Positions 1 to 8,935 of a stretch of 64,000 nucleotides of DNA are shown here, piece after piece. The notes beneath the pieces were generated by a model. The model worked only from the letters and a program-made list of their open reading frames with translations. It ran no database searches and was not told where the DNA came from. The stretch's first letter is position 1; every line of letters begins with the position of its first letter. This DNA comes from JAUVPB01 sp965223695 (GTDB lineage Bacteria > Actinomycetota > Thermoleophilia > Gaiellales > Gaiellaceae), in the NCBI GenBank assembly GCA_965223695.1, contig CBDCXJ010000003.1, forward strand, positions 1 to 64,000, given 5' to 3'. Position numbers and translations under genes: made by a program.

Positions 1-9
1 TCGTACCCG

Positions 10-1116
10 TCACGTGTCGGCGCCTGTGCTCGCGTTCGCGGATTGAACTGCTGGTCGCGCGTCCGCAGACGGTCGGCGCTCACCCGCCCATCTCGTGAAC
101 GGCCAGACGATCTCCTTGCTACCGGTGATGCCGCTTGGACGGAGGAGGAGAATGAGGAGCAGCACGATCCCGAGCCCAACCTCTCGAACACCCCGGCGGC
201 TGGGAATCTCGGCGAAACCGAGATCGATGCCGGCCTCGACGCGACGGAGTCCCTCGGCGACGCCCGAAATCACGATCACACCCACCGTAGCGCCGGCCAG
301 GCTGTTGATTCCCCCGACCACAAGCATGGCGATCACCAGAAACGTGATGCTGAAGAAGAACGTTGTCGGAGCGAAGACCCCTAGGAAATGACCGTAGAGC
401 GCGCCGCCGACTCCCGTGAAGAACGCACTCAGCATGAAAGCCAACAGACGTTCGCGGACGACGTTCACGCCGATCGCTTTCGCCGCGAGCTCATCCTCTC
501 TCGATGAGCGCAACCGCAAGCCGAATCGCGATTCCTGATAGAGGAAGGCCACTGCCATTGCAATCACCGCCCACACGACGGCGCCAAACAGGGTCGTGTC
601 GGTTGGTACGCCAACCATGGTCTTTGTGCCGCCGGTCAGGGACTCCCATTCCCTGATGACGACATTGACGATGATGAGGAGCGCGAGCGTCGCGATCCCT
701 GCTGCCAGCCCAGACAGCCTCATCAGGGGGATGCCGACGACGAGCGCAAACAGTGCCGCGCACACTCCCGCGATGAGTGCCGCCGGTATTGTCGCCCAGT
801 CGGCGTTGACAAGAAACCCTGGGAGACCGGCGATCTGGACAGCCTTCGTCGCAGGAGCAACGGTCAGTAGCGCCGACGTATAGGCGCCGATCGCCATGAA
901 GCTGGCGTGCCCGAAGGACACGACTCCGGAATTGCCAACGAATATGTACAGACCAACGACGAAGACCACGTTGATCACCATCACCGTGGCTGTCCGCTCG
1001 AGGGAGGCTGGCCCCGCCGTGGCCGCGGCTACGACTATCACCAGGAGCGCAGCCGGAGCGAGGAGGGGCCACGTCCTCGCACCGACCCGCCCGCCGATGT
1101 CCTTGTACTGCGCCAT
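10..1116 (-). CDS. livM: Branched-chain amino acid-type ABC transporter permease (LivM family)
   Basis: One of two membrane subunits of a HAAT-family importer. The 368-residue protein has eight or so hydrophobic stretches, the LivM-type segment SFGHASFMAIGAYTS at about residues 67-81, and a cytoplasmic coupling loop (REDELAAKAIGVNV) at about 205-220 that would dock on the ATPase. The C-terminal 30 residues are polar and look disordered. Its ATG directly abuts the stop of livH, so both are translated from one minus-strand mRNA together with the ATPase and binding-protein genes upstream. The family normally carries Leu/Ile/Val, but in catabolic clusters it carries many amides and ureides. Family is certain from the sequence; substrate is inferred only from the neighbouring hydantoinase genes. 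Confidence 0.93.
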   Translation of the reverse strand: MAQYKDIGGRVGARTWPLLAPAALLVIVVAAATAGPASLERTATVMVINVVFVVGLYIFVGNSGVVSFGHASFMAIGAYTSALLTVAPATKAVQIAGLPGFLVNADWATIPAALIAGVCAALFALVVGIPLMRLSGLAAGIATLALLIIVNVVIREWESLTGGTKTMVGVPTDTTLFGAVVWAVIAMAVAFLYQESRFGLRLRSSREDELAAKAIGVNVVRERLLAFMLSAFFTGVGGALYGHFLGVFAPTTFFFSITFLVIAMLVVGGINSLAGATVGVIVISGVAEGLRRVEAGIDLGFAEIPSRRGVREVGLGIVLLLILLLRPSGITGSKEIVWPFTRWAGERRPSADARPAVQSANASTGADT

Positions 1117-2001
1117 CTACACCCGAGCCACTGTTGCACGGCCGCCGATCAGCCCCTGTGGCCGCACGAGGAGAATGAGTATCACGACCGTAAACGCGAA
1201 GGCGTCCCGGAACGACCGTAAGTGCTCGGGTAGCCCGGCCTGCAGCCCGATGCTCAGAAAGCCGAGGATATAGCCACCAAGTACCGCCCCGGGGAGGCTC
1301 GCCATGCCCCCGGTAACCACAGCGATCACGCCGAACAGCAGCGGCGCCAAGCCTATCGTAGGTCCGATCGTTCCAGTCTGCGCGATGAAGAGAATCGAGA
1401 CGACTCCTGCGAGAATTCCGCTGATCACAAATGCCGCCGCGATCACGGTGTTCGCGCGCACCCCGGCGAGTCGCGCCATGCCGAAGTCCTCGGCGGCTGC
1501 CCGCATCTGGACTCCCAGCGGCGTTCTCTTCAAGAATAATGCGAGCACGACCAGCAAGAAGATGGTCGTCAGTGTCGTGATGATGCTGAGCTTCGCGAAC
1601 CGCAGATCGCCTATTACGAACTGCTGGGTCACCACAGGCGAAATCGAGTACGTCTTGGGCTGTGCCCCCATGATGAGAATTGCAAGTTGTTGCAGGAGAT
1701 AACTCACGGCGAACGACGTGACGAGAAGAGTTGTCGGGCTGGCCAGGCGCACAGGACGAAAAGCAACGCGTTCCATCAAGAAGGCGAATATTGCTGCGAC
1801 CAGCAACGTGCCAAAAATAAGCACAGGCAGCGGCGGGTGGCCGATAAGAAAGAGCGCATAACCGCCAACCATGATGAGCTCGCCATGCGCGAAATTGATG
1901 AGCTGCATGATTCCGAAGATGAGCCCAATACCTAGGGAGATAAGCGCGTACAGGCTCCCAAGACTGATGGCATCAATTGCGTTCTGGATCGCAAATTCCA
2001 C
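1117..2001 (-). CDS. livH: Branched-chain amino acid-type ABC transporter permease (LivH family)
   Basis: Second membrane subunit of the importer, 294 residues, the usual LivH length. The N-terminus (AIDAISLGSLYALISLGIGL) and the segment LINFAHGELIMVGGYALF at about residues 34-51 are hallmarks of LivH. The coupling loop RAAAEDFGMARLAGV sits near residues 165-180. Multiple hydrophobic helices run through the protein. It lies 24 bases downstream of the fused ATPase gene and abuts livM, so it belongs to a binding protein > ATPase > livH > livM operon. No missing core element is seen. Confidence 0.94.
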   Translation of the reverse strand: MEFAIQNAIDAISLGSLYALISLGIGLIFGIMQLINFAHGELIMVGGYALFLIGHPPLPVLIFGTLLVAAIFAFLMERVAFRPVRLASPTTLLVTSFAVSYLLQQLAILIMGAQPKTYSISPVVTQQFVIGDLRFAKLSIITTLTTIFLLVVLALFLKRTPLGVQMRAAAEDFGMARLAGVRANTVIAAAFVISGILAGVVSILFIAQTGTIGPTIGLAPLLFGVIAVVTGGMASLPGAVLGGYILGFLSIGLQAGLPEHLRSFRDAFAFTVVILILLVRPQGLIGGRATVARV

Positions 2002-2025
2002 TGATCTACCTGCTACGACCCAACT

Positions 2026-3546
2026 CTACAAACCCAAAAACGACTCTTCGAAGCTCGCATCGCGAACGAGTTCTTCGGGTTTTCCTTCGAGCTCGATGGT
2101 CCCGGTTCGCAGAACGTAAATGCGATCTGCCAGCTCGACCGTTCTGGCAGCGTTCTGCTCGACGAGCAACATGGTGACGCCGGAAGCGCGCAACCCCTCG
2201 AGAGCTTCGAAGACGCGATCGATGACGATCGGGGCAAGGCCGAGCGAGGGCTCATCGAGCAGCAAGAGCCGGGGACCGGAGAGCAGAGCCCGGGCGATGG
2301 CGAGCATCTGCTGCTCGCCGCCAGACAGCTTCCCGGCTGGGCTGTCGAAATACTCTCGCAGGATAGGGAAGAGATCCAGTACGCGTTCGCGATCCGCTCG
2401 CACCTCGGCACGATCAGCGCGGGCGGTGGCTCCGATCTGGAGATTCTCGCCGACCGTCAACCTGCCGAAGATGCGGCGGCCTTCTGGCACAAGCGAGATG
2501 CCGAGACGGACGATCCGCTCGGGCCGTTGCCTCGCCAGGAACTCACCGTCGAATGAGATATGGCCGCTCGCAACCGGTACTGCTCCGGCGATCGCGGAGA
2601 GCATGCTCGACTTGCCTGCTCCGTTCGGACCGATGACGCCAACGATCTCACCCTCACGGACCTCGAGATCGACTCCACGAAGCGCTGCGATCCGCCCGTA
2701 GGAGACGCGGAGATCCTGAATGGCGAGGAGGCTTCGACTGACCTCCTTGCCCGGGGTCGACCGTGACACCTCGATGGGCCTTGATTCGCGAGGGGTGTCC
2801 GACTCGTCTCGCGTCCCGAGGTAGGCGGCGATGACACCTGGATCGGCCCTGATCTCGGAGGGGCTACCCATGCTGATCGTCTTGCCGTAGTCGAGTACCT
2901 GGATGCGGTCACACAGCTGCATGATCACGCGCATGTCGTGCTCGATCACCAGGACACCGCAGCCGAAGTCCTCGCGAATCTCGCCGATCAGCCTGACGAT
3001 CTCGTCGCTCTCTGCCTCGTTAAGACCTGCGGCGGGCTCATCGAGAAGAATGAACGACGGGCTCATCGCAAGCGCGCGGAGAAAGCCGACGCGCCGTTCG
3101 TCCCCGTACGGGAGCGCGGAAGCCGGCTGGTCCGCCTTGTCGGCCAGATGCATCCGCTCGAGGAAGTCCCAGGCTAGCTTCCTCGCTTCCTTCCGGCTCG
3201 CACCTACTCCCAGAGCTCCGAGCGCTACGTTCTGAACGGCGGTCAGATTGCCGAACACGCGGACACCCTGGAACGTTCTCGCGAGGCCCTTGCGGCCGAG
3301 CGCCTGCGGCGTCAGGCCCGTCACGTCCTCATCTCCGAGGTAGACCTTGCCGGCGGTTGGCCGCTGAAAGCCACTCACCGCGTTCACGAGCGTCGTCTTG
3401 CCCGCGCCGTTCGGGCCGATCAGGCCAAGAAGCTCGCCATGCCGCAGGACCACGTCCACTCCGTCAATCGCTTTGACCCCTTCGAAGTAGACGCGCATGC
3501 CTTCCCCGCGGAGCTCCTCGGCGGCGTCTATAGCAACATGCGTCAT
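2026..3546 (-). CDS. Fused LivG-LivF ATP-binding protein of a HAAT ABC transporter
   Basis: A single 506-residue polypeptide contains both ATPases that are usually separate. Domain 1 (about residues 15-245) is LivG-like: Walker A GPNGAGKTT, a LivG-type signature LPYGDERR in place of LSGGQ, Walker B ILLDEPAAGLNEAE and switch histidine IEHDM. A polar linker (about 246-275) follows. Domain 2 (about 276-506) is LivF-like: Walker A GPNGAGKSS, signature LSGGEQQ, Walker B LLLLDEPSLGLAP, and VEQNAA. Both sites look competent. It sits between the binding-protein gene and livH on the same strand. The continuous frame with an intact linker argues for a real fusion rather than a lost stop codon. Confidence 0.94.
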   Translation of the reverse strand: MTHVAIDAAEELRGEGMRVYFEGVKAIDGVDVVLRHGELLGLIGPNGAGKTTLVNAVSGFQRPTAGKVYLGDEDVTGLTPQALGRKGLARTFQGVRVFGNLTAVQNVALGALGVGASRKEARKLAWDFLERMHLADKADQPASALPYGDERRVGFLRALAMSPSFILLDEPAAGLNEAESDEIVRLIGEIREDFGCGVLVIEHDMRVIMQLCDRIQVLDYGKTISMGSPSEIRADPGVIAAYLGTRDESDTPRESRPIEVSRSTPGKEVSRSLLAIQDLRVSYGRIAALRGVDLEVREGEIVGVIGPNGAGKSSMLSAIAGAVPVASGHISFDGEFLARQRPERIVRLGISLVPEGRRIFGRLTVGENLQIGATARADRAEVRADRERVLDLFPILREYFDSPAGKLSGGEQQMLAIARALLSGPRLLLLDEPSLGLAPIVIDRVFEALEGLRASGVTMLLVEQNAARTVELADRIYVLRTGTIELEGKPEELVRDASFEESFLGL

Positions 3547-3689
3547 AGAGCTGTGGAGGGCCCGGCGGACGTGCCCGACGGAGACTGTACGCCCCGTTAC
3601 CCGTACGTCGCCGAGCCCACCTTGGCTTTCGAGCCTCTCAATCCCCCTTAACAGTCAACATTGCCATCTACCTGACGGAGCCGCGCTTC

Positions 3690-4952
3690 TTATTCAGCCG
3701 CAATCCGTGGCGGCGGAACATACTCGGGGATCAACCGGGTCACGAAGCTGAATTCGCCGTTCTGGATCTGGGAGATGGCGACCGGCCTACCAGACAGGCT
3801 GATGTGGAACTCCTCGGTAAACGTGGTCGGCCCGAGGAAGTGCGCTTCGCCAGAAAGTGTCTCGAGCGCAGCCGCGACCGCCGTTCCCTCGGTCGTGCCG
3901 GCTTTCTCGGCCCCTAGGGCGAGCAGCTGCACAGCGCTGTAGCCCATCATGAAGTGGGCCTGGGGCGGCGGCTCACCGTATCGCTCCTCGTAGCGGCGGT
4001 ATAGCTCGTTGACCTTTTCGTCCTGGTCATCGCCCACGAACGACCCGTAATGGGTGACGTACGTATCGCTCAGATCCGGCACTGCGTCGAGCCAGTAATT
4101 GCCGTCCATTCCGACGCAGAGCTGGATCGGAAGGTCGATACCGGCGGCCCGAATCTGCCGGATTGCGGAGGGTCCGCCAGGACTATACGTGCACAGGATT
4201 ATTGCATCCGGTGCCGGATCGAGCCCCTGGAGTCGAGTTATCTGGGACGCTATCGACGGGTCGGGGTTCGCGAACGTGTCGGCGAGCACGACTTCGCCAC
4301 CGAGTTCGGCCCACGTATCGTTGAAGCCCTCGACCCACGTCACGGTGTACTCGATGGTGGTGTCCTCGAGGACGTACACGTTGCGCCAACCCTGTTCCCA
4401 GCCGAAGGAGGCAGCACCGGCTGCCTCGTTTGGGGTGGCGATCCCGTTAGAGAACGCCAGTGGGCCGATTCCCTGTGGCCCGAACTGGGGAGCGCCAGCG
4501 CAGATTGACATGGCGACGATCCCAGCCTCCTGGAAGGTCAGAGCAGCAGGGCTGCCGAAATCGAAGTCACAACTCACGATTGCAAGCTCAGCGCCCTGCT
4601 CGATCAGCTCGAGAGCGGCCGTCGGACCGACAGCCGGGTCCGATTTCATGTCGGCCGTCACGATCTGGACGGGCCGCCCTAGCACACCGCCGGCGGCGTT
4701 GAGATCTTCAGCGGCAAACTCGCCAGTGCGTGCTCCAGGAAGATCGTACGGTTGGACAAAGCCGGTCTCGGCGATCGCGGCGCCGATGATGAGGGGCTCT
4801 CCCGTGGGTTCGGCTGGGGCCTCCTCGGGTGCCGGTGCAGCCGGCTCGGGTGCCGGTGCAGCCGCGTCGTCGTCGCCGCCACAGGCGGCGACGGCAAGAG
4901 GCAAACCAACCAGACATACAACGACGAAGACAAGGAAGAAGAAACGCCTCAC
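3690..4952 (-). CDS. HAAT-family ABC transporter substrate-binding lipoprotein
   Basis: Extracytoplasmic receptor of the importer, 420 residues. A basic MRRFFF start, hydrophobic core and lipobox LAVAAC predict lipid anchoring at Cys24 or so, followed by an acidic/Pro/Ala-rich linker (about residues 25-50). The mature part has the periplasmic-binding-protein type 1 pattern (IGAAIAETGFVQPYDLPGAR near 57-77, then ADMKSDP) typical of LivK/amide-binding receptors. It lies 143 bases upstream of the ATPase gene and 71 bases downstream of a racemase-like gene, all on the minus strand. The ligand is unknown; the neighbouring hydantoinase and racemase genes suggest a cyclic amide, amide or amino acid derivative. 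Confidence 0.92.
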   Translation of the reverse strand: MRRFFFLVFVVVCLVGLPLAVAACGGDDDAAAPAPEPAAPAPEEAPAEPTGEPLIIGAAIAETGFVQPYDLPGARTGEFAAEDLNAAGGVLGRPVQIVTADMKSDPAVGPTAALELIEQGAELAIVSCDFDFGSPAALTFQEAGIVAMSICAGAPQFGPQGIGPLAFSNGIATPNEAAGAASFGWEQGWRNVYVLEDTTIEYTVTWVEGFNDTWAELGGEVVLADTFANPDPSIASQITRLQGLDPAPDAIILCTYSPGGPSAIRQIRAAGIDLPIQLCVGMDGNYWLDAVPDLSDTYVTHYGSFVGDDQDEKVNELYRRYEERYGEPPPQAHFMMGYSAVQLLALGAEKAGTTEGTAVAAALETLSGEAHFLGPTTFTEEFHISLSGRPVAISQIQNGEFSFVTRLIPEYVPPPRIAAE

Positions 4953-5023
4953 GACTCACTCTCCTCTCGACGGGCTCTAGGCTTGTACTCGGGTAGACGG
5001 CTCTCGAGTGTGCTTTGTGCTTG

Positions 5024-5758
5024 TTAGTCGCGCGCGACCTCCAGCTCAGGAGCACCGATGGATCCCTTGGACTCGGGCTCTTTGAACGCTGCCTTCCGGC
5101 TCGTCTTGAGCCCGTAGTCGTCGATGCCTTCGAGGAGCTTAACGCCACAGGCGATGCCGTCCAGAACGGGCACGTCGATGACCGAGCCGACGCGCTGATC
5201 GAGCGGTCCCATCCCGCCGCAACCAAGCAAGATGGCCTCTGCACTGTCCTCTGCGACTGCCGTCATGGCGGCCTTGATGATCTCGCGCTCGGCTCGGGCC
5301 GGATCGCGTTCGCAGTCCAGGACCGACAGTGGCGTCGTCCGGATCGACGCGCAGCGGCTCTCGAGGCCGTGCAGCCTCACAACGTTCTCCAGCATCGGCC
5401 TGATTCGGGAGAGAACGGTCACGATCGTGAACTTGTGCGCGATCGTGCAGGCCATCAACATCGAGGCCTCGGCGATCCCGACGACCGGGACGGGCGAGAT
5501 CTCCCGCGCAGGGTAGAGGCCGGGGTCGCCGTAGCCAGCGATGACAACACCGTCGAACTCAGGGGCTCGGATCTTGATGGTCTCGAGCATGGCGGCGCCG
5601 ACGTTCTGCGCCTCATAGTGTCCCTCGATCGAGGCCGCCCCGTGCGCGGCGGTCACCGCTTCGATCTCGGTCCCGGCGCGAGCATGACGGCGGGCCTGCT
5701 CTGCCATGTTCTCCGTCATGGCGGCCGTCGTGTTCGGGTTTAGGACCAGAATATGCAT
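5024..5758 (-). CDS. Asp/Glu/hydantoin racemase family protein lacking one catalytic cysteine
   Basis: 244 residues, the usual size of cofactor-independent Asp/Glu/hydantoin racemases. The N-terminal LNPNTTAAMT motif (residues 5-14) and ILLGCGGMGP (second catalytic cysteine region) are present. The first catalytic cysteine, expected just before the YGDPGL motif, is replaced by glycine (VIAGYGDPGL). The paralogue at 8159-8887 keeps cysteine there (SCYGDPGL). True racemases use a pair of cysteines, so this copy may act on one stereoisomer, be non-racemising (a lyase or isomerase), or be inactive. It is the first gene of the operon leading into the importer genes, which ties it to the imported compound. 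Confidence 0.85.
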   Translation of the reverse strand: MHILVLNPNTTAAMTENMAEQARRHARAGTEIEAVTAAHGAASIEGHYEAQNVGAAMLETIKIRAPEFDGVVIAGYGDPGLYPAREISPVPVVGIAEASMLMACTIAHKFTIVTVLSRIRPMLENVVRLHGLESRCASIRTTPLSVLDCERDPARAEREIIKAAMTAVAEDSAEAILLGCGGMGPLDQRVGSVIDVPVLDGIACGVKLLEGIDDYGLKTSRKAAFKEPESKGSIGAPELEVARD

Positions 5759-5921
5759 CGCGCACCTCCGTGGACACGCGGGACGACAACACTAACAGCG
5801 CATCCTCCCGCGCTCAAGCGGGTGGCCAGAAGCACCGAGCGAACTGAGCTGCCCCCCTCCTCCCGGCGACGGAAAGCCTGCTCCAATCGTCGACTCGCCC
5901 GAACTCCAGTCCCCGGCAGCC

Positions 5922-5951
5922 GAGGGTAGCCTCCTGCTAGGAAGGCTCCTC
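5922..5951 (-). terminator. Hairpin downstream of the ureidoglycolate-lyase-like gene
   Basis: Stem-loop 14 bases past the stop of the minus-strand gene at 5966-6532. GAGG pairs with CCTC outside, AGCCT with AGGCT and CCT with AGG inside, with a GCT loop and small bulges. No T-tract follows, as is common in high-GC actinobacteria. It lies in the 207-base gap before the racemase gene, so it probably separates two transcription units. Confidence 0.45.
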
Positions 5952-5965
5952 GTCGCGTGAATGGA

Positions 5966-6532
5966 TCAGCGCGTTACGCCTTGATCAGTGGTTATTTCAA
6001 AGGCGACATCGAACCGCGTCTCATAGTCCACCATTTGCGTCAGCTGCCATTCGTCCGATCTCGGTGCTTTCAGGTCTTCTGATGTCTCCCGCGTCGTAAT
6101 GATCAGGAAGTTCGATTCAGGGGGATACATTGGATATCGATCCAACGAATGCCACGTACCCTTCTTGAGTACGTAACCCGTGCCGGTTTCGATAACGAAC
6201 GCGCGGACGTCATCGGGATCCGGGAGCGCGTCGCGGTCCTCTGGATCGGTTGGCGGCGCGAGCGCGACCGCCGAGGGAGACCCTCCTAGTAGTGCGACGA
6301 AGGTCTGGGTTACGGCAAAATGCCGCTCGAGTTTCGTGAACCTCATGCCCTGGTACCAGCTATTTAGCACCATGATTTCTGGTTGGCCCTCCAGCTCAAA
6401 TGGAACGAGCCAACCCTGTGTACCCACGCCGGTAAAGTCAGGCGCCCGGTTCTTCACCATCAAGATCTCGCCGTAGGGTTCGAACGATTCTTGGGTCATG
6501 CGTTCCATCGGAAGCTTCTTGAAATCCGCCAT
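5966..6532 (-). CDS. Ureidoglycolate lyase (AllA)-like cupin-fold protein
   Basis: 188 residues from an ATG preceded by GAGGAG (6538-6543). This start is preferred over an upstream ATG at 6577 that lacks a good ribosome site. The pattern resembles the ureidoglycolate lyase/hydrolase family: an N-terminal FEPYGEIL, and a C-terminal KGTWHSLDRYP block where the family has its conserved tryptophan-histidine pair, followed by a hydrophobic strand (NFLIIT). Family members release urea from ureidoglycolate in allantoin breakdown. Here the neighbours are racemases, M20 hydrolases and hydantoinase genes rather than allantoinase, so a related ureide or unsaturated-acid step is equally possible. It is divergent from the M20 gene at 6858. 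Confidence 0.65.
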   Translation of the reverse strand: MADFKKLPMERMTQESFEPYGEILMVKNRAPDFTGVGTQGWLVPFELEGQPEIMVLNSWYQGMRFTKLERHFAVTQTFVALLGGSPSAVALAPPTDPEDRDALPDPDDVRAFVIETGTGYVLKKGTWHSLDRYPMYPPESNFLIITTRETSEDLKAPRSDEWQLTQMVDYETRFDVAFEITTDQGVTR

Positions 6533-6857
6533 GCGATCTCCTCGAGTCAGTACTGCTTCCATCCCACGGCCCTGCACGACACCAGCCCGTTCCTAGGCAG
6601 GGACGAGCATAGATGGAACCGGGAAACGGCATCCTTCGGAGACTTGGCCGAAGCGATGACTGCGCTGAGATCGGCTAGACTTGCGCGTCTCGCAATGAGG
6701 GGAGCTTTGTCGAGCCCCAGGGCGGCTGAGGCGGAATGGCCACAGAGAGAATGAACTGTATTCAGGGTCCCGTTTCGAACCCGCCTGAGCCGGCCGAATC
6801 CCTTGAGAACTCGTACCCGACGGGGGTGCGCGAGCCGCGGTCGGTGCTGGACGGGCA
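6533..6857. other. Divergent intergenic region
   Basis: 325 bases between the minus-strand ureidoglycolate-lyase-like gene and the plus-strand M20 gene. It must hold promoters for both directions. I see no tRNA, strong hairpin or convincing -35/-10 pair, and no reading frame with coding character. Confidence 0.5.
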
Positions 6858-8066
6858 GTGACCGCAGCGCCGAACCCAGGCGATCTTGGCGTCCTCAGCA
6901 AGGACGAAAGCCTCGGAGAGCCGTTCCTGACGGAGGTGTTGAGCAGCCTGGTGCGGACGAACAGCATCAACGAGCCCGGGGCCTACGAGGCGGCGATGGC
7001 ACACAGGGTCTCGGATTGGCTCGAGGAGACGCGGGCGGACGTGACCTTCGTCGAGTCGCTTCCAGACCGACCGTCGGTGGCCGCGGTACTCGCGGGCTCC
7101 AGCGATGGGCCCCGGCTCGTGCTCAACGGACACATGGACACGCACCCGCTCGATGATGCATCCCTCTGGACGACCGACCCGTTTGGTGCCGAGGTCAAGG
7201 ACGGCTTCCTTTACGGTCGAGGCGCATGCGATATGAAAGCGGGTCTCACCGTCCAGATCGCGGTGGCCCGCTATCTGAGTCAGTACGCGGATCGGCTCAA
7301 GGGTTCCCTCGTTCTCCATTTCGCGATCGGTGAGGAGCGCGGAGAGCCGGGAACGCTGTCGCTCGTCGAAGCGGGCTTCGTGGGCGACTACGGGATCGTG
7401 ACCGAACCGACGGAGCTACGGGTGGCGACGGCCCAGCGGGGGACCGCCTGGTACCGAATCCGTATCCGCGGCCGCTCGATTCACGCCAGCCGAGCACATC
7501 TGGGCCTGAACCCCATCCCGCGTCTTCGCCCAGTCCTCGATGCACTGGAAGGCTACGAGCGCGAGGTCATGAAGAGGCCGCATTCGCTGCTTCCGGGCGG
7601 CTCCTGCACGCCGAGCGTGGTCAGCGCCGGGGTCAAGGAGACCGCCGTTCCGGACTTCTGCGAGATCACCGTCGACCGTCGACTCCTTCCCGGCGAGAGC
7701 GCGGATGGCGAGCTGGAGGACCTCAGGCAGCGCCTCGATCGGATCAAGGACACGGACCCCGAGTTCGACTTCGAGATCTCCGGGTTCCGGACTCCGTTCG
7801 AGGCAGCCGAAATCAGTCCGGACACGGACTTTGCGAGGCGGGTCCTGGCCGCAGCGCAGGAAGTGACCGGAAGCCCCGCCGATCCGTGGGGAACTCCGTT
7901 CTCGAGCGACATTGGGACTCTCGTGAACCACGCAGGCATCGAAACTGTCACCTTCGGCCCGGGCAACGTCGCCGAGTGTCATTGCGCAAATGAGCGAGTG
8001 GCTCTCAAGGAGGTCAGGGACGCCGCTCTCGCGACTGCCAGGGTGGCGAGCGACCTCCTCTTGTAG
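6858..8066 (+). CDS. M20-family metallohydrolase (ArgE/DapE-type)
   Basis: 402 residues from a GTG start. It shows the M20 di-zinc pattern in order: LNGHMDT (His ligand), GRGACDMKAG (bridging Asp), AIGEERGEPGT (catalytic and ligand Glu), TEPTE, and a C-terminal NVAECHCANE (His ligand). The dimerisation/lid domain lies between about residues 190 and 300 (SIHASRAHLG). Relatives deacylate N-acyl amino acids or hydrolyse N-carbamoyl/succinyl groups. It is closely similar along its length to the second M20 protein at 14211-15428, so the two are paralogues. It is the only plus-strand gene between minus-strand operons and converges on the second racemase gene at a strong hairpin. Confidence 0.9.
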   Translation: MTAAPNPGDLGVLSKDESLGEPFLTEVLSSLVRTNSINEPGAYEAAMAHRVSDWLEETRADVTFVESLPDRPSVAAVLAGSSDGPRLVLNGHMDTHPLDDASLWTTDPFGAEVKDGFLYGRGACDMKAGLTVQIAVARYLSQYADRLKGSLVLHFAIGEERGEPGTLSLVEAGFVGDYGIVTEPTELRVATAQRGTAWYRIRIRGRSIHASRAHLGLNPIPRLRPVLDALEGYEREVMKRPHSLLPGGSCTPSVVSAGVKETAVPDFCEITVDRRLLPGESADGELEDLRQRLDRIKDTDPEFDFEISGFRTPFEAAEISPDTDFARRVLAAAQEVTGSPADPWGTPFSSDIGTLVNHAGIETVTFGPGNVAECHCANERVALKEVRDAALATARVASDLLL

Positions 8067-8068
8067 GT

Positions 8069-8097
8069 GGCGGCCTGTCGGCAACCGGCAGGCCGCC
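8069..8097. terminator. Bidirectional hairpin terminator between M20 and racemase genes
   Basis: A 13-base stem (GGCGGCCTGTCGG against CCGGCAGGCCGCC, written as 8069-8081 and 8085-8097, one T-G wobble) with a CAA loop starts 3 bases after the M20 stop and lies 62 bases before the end of the convergent racemase gene. There is no T-tract on either side; hairpin-only terminators are common in this kind of genome. Confidence 0.7.
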
Positions 8098-8158
8098 GAG
8101 CGCCTAGCCAGCGTTGTAGATGCGACCCGTCGCAGCCGGTCGGTATCGGGGCGGACAG

Positions 8159-8887
8159 CTAGGCAGGAACGCGGCCTGCGTACTCGATCCACTCTTTCGG
8201 CTCAGGCTCCTTGAACGCGGCGACGCGGCTCGTGTTGAGACCGTAGTCGTACATGCCCTCGAGCAGCTTGACCGCACAGGGGATGCCATCGATGACCGGC
8301 GCGTCGATTACCGCGCCGACCTTCTGATCGAGCGGGCCCATGCCCCCGCAGCCCAGAAGTATCGCCTCGGCACCGTCCTCCGCAATCGCCGCCTTGGACG
8401 CCTTGACGATCTCGCGCTCGGCAGCGGCGGGATCGCGCTCGCAGTCGAGGACCGAGAGCGGCGTCGTCCGGATCGACGCACAGCGGCTCTCGAGCCCGTG
8501 TCTGCGAATCAGGTCCTCCATCATGGGCTTGACCCGGGGAATAACGGTCACGATCGAGAACTTGTGCGCGACCGTGCAGGCCATCAACATCGAGGCCCCG
8601 GCGATCCCGACGACTGGGACGGGCGAGATCTCCCGCGCGGCGTTGAGGCCAGGGTCGCCATAGCAGGAGAGGATGACCCCGTCGAACTCGGCTGCTCGGT
8701 CCTTGATCGCCTCGAGGAAGTGCAGAATCGCATATTCCTCTTCGTAGTGGCCCTCGATCGACGCAGCCCCGAAGGGTGCAGTCATTCCCTCGACCTCGGT
8801 CCCGGGGCGAGCGTATCGCAACGCCTGCTCCTCCATGTCCCGGGTCATTTCCTCCGTGGTGTTCGGATTGAGCAAGAGGATCTTCAC
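8159..8887 (-). CDS. Asp/Glu/hydantoin racemase family protein
   Basis: 242 residues, paralogue of the protein at 5024-5758. It has LNPNTTEEMT at the N-terminus, the first catalytic cysteine in SCYGDPGL (about residues 80-88) and the second in LLGCGGMGP, so both thiols of the two-base racemisation mechanism are present. Hydantoin racemases interconvert D- and L-5-substituted hydantoins, letting a stereospecific hydantoinase use both. Its place as last gene of the M20 > amidohydrolase > hyuA > hyuB operon, 48 bases after hyuB, supports such a role. The related Asp/Glu and allantoin racemases cannot be excluded. Confidence 0.87.
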   Translation of the reverse strand: MKILLLNPNTTEEMTRDMEEQALRYARPGTEVEGMTAPFGAASIEGHYEEEYAILHFLEAIKDRAAEFDGVILSCYGDPGLNAAREISPVPVVGIAGASMLMACTVAHKFSIVTVIPRVKPMMEDLIRRHGLESRCASIRTTPLSVLDCERDPAAAEREIVKASKAAIAEDGAEAILLGCGGMGPLDQKVGAVIDAPVIDGIPCAVKLLEGMYDYGLNTSRVAAFKEPEPKEWIEYAGRVPA

Positions 8888-8935
8888 GATGTCCCTCCTT
8901 TGCTACCAGGCTGCCAGCTTCTCCCAGTGTATCGC

